In this document: positions 63,028 through 64,000 of the stretch, one piece after another
Layout of the letters: each line of letters begins with the position of its first letter
Position numbering within the stretch: the first letter of the stretch is position 1
Assembly (NCBI GenBank): GCA_035363255.1
Contig: DAOSES010000013.1
Location: 1-64,000 of the forward strand
Length of the DNA stretch: 64,000 nucleotides
Direction of reading: 5' to 3'
DNA from: T3SED10-260 sp035363255
GTDB taxonomy: Bacteria > Caldisericota > Caldisericia > UBA6126
Notes under the pieces: model-generated
Seen by the model: only the letters and a program-made list of their open reading frames with translations
What the model was told of the DNA's origin: nothing
Databases searched by the model: none
Translations under genes and position numbers: made by a program

Positions 63028-64000
63028 CTAGGGAGTATGATAAGCAAAAAGCTTGATATCTTCCAGATCGATTTTCCAATCAAAATTTAAATCACAAGAG
63101 GGATTCCAGGAGGAATCGAGGTAATTGCCTCCAAAGTGACTAAGCAAAACCTGGGTGTCAAGTTCGTTAATGCTTCCATCATGATTAAGATCGAGCACTT
63201 TCAGGCGATCCTGGTAAGAATCAGTTTCTGGGAAATGAGTTTTTACTTTACGGGAAATTTGGTGCTCATCACTCAGCTGAATAGTAAGCAGAGGCATTTC
63301 AGGGAGAGTTTCAGTATGGTAGGTAAAACTAAGCTCCAGCGCTTTCCAGAAATCCTTCCTCATGCCTTGACCTCGCAAGACTGCAATTTTCAATTGCTTT
63401 CTTCCATCTTCCAGATCCACCCAGCTATACTTTTGATCTAGTTGTTCCTCATTGGGAAGAATAATCAGATTTTGCCACTGGGAAGGGAAAACAATCTCAG
63501 CTTCCATATGGTTTAGCTCTTTGAAATCCATAATATACAGCTTCATGCTATATCTACGATTGTTTTCCATCAATCGTGGGATAGAGACCACACTATCTAC
63601 TGGACGAGAGAGAGGGGAGTGTTTTAAATCGAAATCCGTTTGAGCCACTGGGAGTAGAAGCGTTTTTCTTGCTTGAGTGTCTGAGTTGTAAAGCAGGCAG
63701 TGAATCGAAAAGACCATACGATAAGATCCGTCTTCCAAAAACAAATGCTCCATGGTGTTGCGTCCGTCAAATTCAAAAGAATACTTTCCTACTGGCAGAA
63801 GTTCTGCATAAAAAATGTTACCCAGCATTTGACCCTTTTCGTCTTCTACATGAACACTAAAACGGCTGGCATAATTTCGCACGTTGATGCTTTGTTTTCC
63901 GTCTTTATCGGTGGTGCGCACTTGAGATCCAGTATTGAGCTGAAAGGATACATTCATTTTTTGAGGCTCATTCATATCTACTATGTTGGTGGAAAGCTCC
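63028..64000 (-). CDS. secreted FlgD-like and dockerin-like protein (partial)
   Basis: Runs beyond the right edge: the frame is open to base 64000 and reads ELSTNIVDM before the first internal Met at 63975, so the N terminus is missing. A FlgD-Ig-like stretch (AELLPVGKYSFEFDGRN...LEDGSYRMVF) is near the visible start; near the C terminus two calcium-loop repeats, VLDLNHDGSINELDTQVLL and CDLNFDWKIDLEDIKLF, have the dockerin type I pattern. Dockerin-like modules anchor exported proteins to cohesins or surface proteins. No cohesin is in the window. Confidence 0.75.
   Translation of the reverse strand, partial: ELSTNIVDMNEPQKMNVSFQLNTGSQVRTTDKDGKQSINVRNYASRFSVHVEDEKGQMLGNIFYAELLPVGKYSFEFDGRNTMEHLFLEDGSYRMVFSIHCLLYNSDTQARKTLLLPVAQTDFDLKHSPLSRPVDSVVSIPRLMENNRRYSMKLYIMDFKELNHMEAEIVFPSQWQNLIILPNEEQLDQKYSWVDLEDGRKQLKIAVLRGQGMRKDFWKALELSFTYHTETLPEMPLLTIQLSDEHQISRKVKTHFPETDSYQDRLKVLDLNHDGSINELDTQVLLSHFGGNYLDSSWNPSCDLNFDWKIDLEDIKLFAYHTP

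Noticed and set aside
1..64000. CRISPR array or tandem short repeats
   Set aside because: No regularly spaced 24-40 base repeats were found by eye.

Overview
This window looks like a chromosome segment of an anaerobic, fermentative, single-membrane bacterium of the Bacillota (Clostridia-like). The evidence is FtsQ/DivIB, FtsZ, YggS and SepF clustered together, a butyrate kinase/phosphotransbutyrylase set, GerMN and copper-amine-oxidase-type ('stalk') secreted proteins, many lipoproteins, AGGAGG-type ribosome sites and the absence of any outer-membrane gene. The genus cannot be read from the sequence. Most of the window is ordinary housekeeping; the accessory parts are at the two ends and around 9.8-12.8 kb.

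Region 1 (0-8.7 kb) begins with a multi-PAS sensor histidine kinase whose real 5' end is unclear. It is followed by a minus-strand array of beta-propeller-type lipoproteins: three full-length genes, one truncated gene and two start-region fragments. One fragment is a perfect 276-bp copy of a neighbour's 5' end, and another is a decayed copy of a promoter plus start region, so this array is duplicating and decaying. Region 2 (8.7-12.8 kb) has small membrane or secreted proteins, a CPBP-type membrane protease and a compact four-gene set: two DUF1538 membrane proteins overlapping two P-II-like regulators. That set is the best candidate here for a poorly described system, a P-II-controlled membrane transporter of unknown substrate.

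Region 3 (12.8-28.6 kb) is housekeeping: FmdB-like zinc ribbon, pheS-pheT, mutS2; then on the minus strand a HAD phosphatase, ddl, pyrG, uvrA and an unknown gene; then a class III CoA-transferase and guaB. Region 4 (28.6-38.4 kb, minus strand) holds an ECF sigma/anti-sigma pair, the division cluster ftsQ-ftsZ-HlyD-like-yggS-sepF placed directly behind a tRNA-Arg gene, and an operon of a DUF362/ferredoxin protein, butyrate kinase, phosphotransbutyrylase, a second butyrate kinase and a P-loop ATPase. The latter suggests ATP formation from butyryl- or branched-chain acyl-CoA.

Region 5 (38.5-49 kb) has a 615-residue orphan that may be read from a leaderless message, an HtrA protease, a GNAT protein cut by an in-frame TAA with its homologous-looking tail still present downstream, tyrS, a lone urocanate hydratase with an alpha-oxoamine-synthase-like enzyme and lgt, and glnA. 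Region 6 (49-57.2 kb) is gyrB-gyrA, an AzgA-like permease and groES-groEL. Region 7 (57.2-64 kb) has an unknown gene, a tyrosine recombinase, a GerMN lipoprotein, two stalk-domain secreted proteins, a methyltransferase and a partial FlgD/dockerin-like secreted protein that runs off the window. Four convincing intrinsic terminators and one tRNA were found. No rRNA, CRISPR array, complete insertion sequence or prophage was seen.
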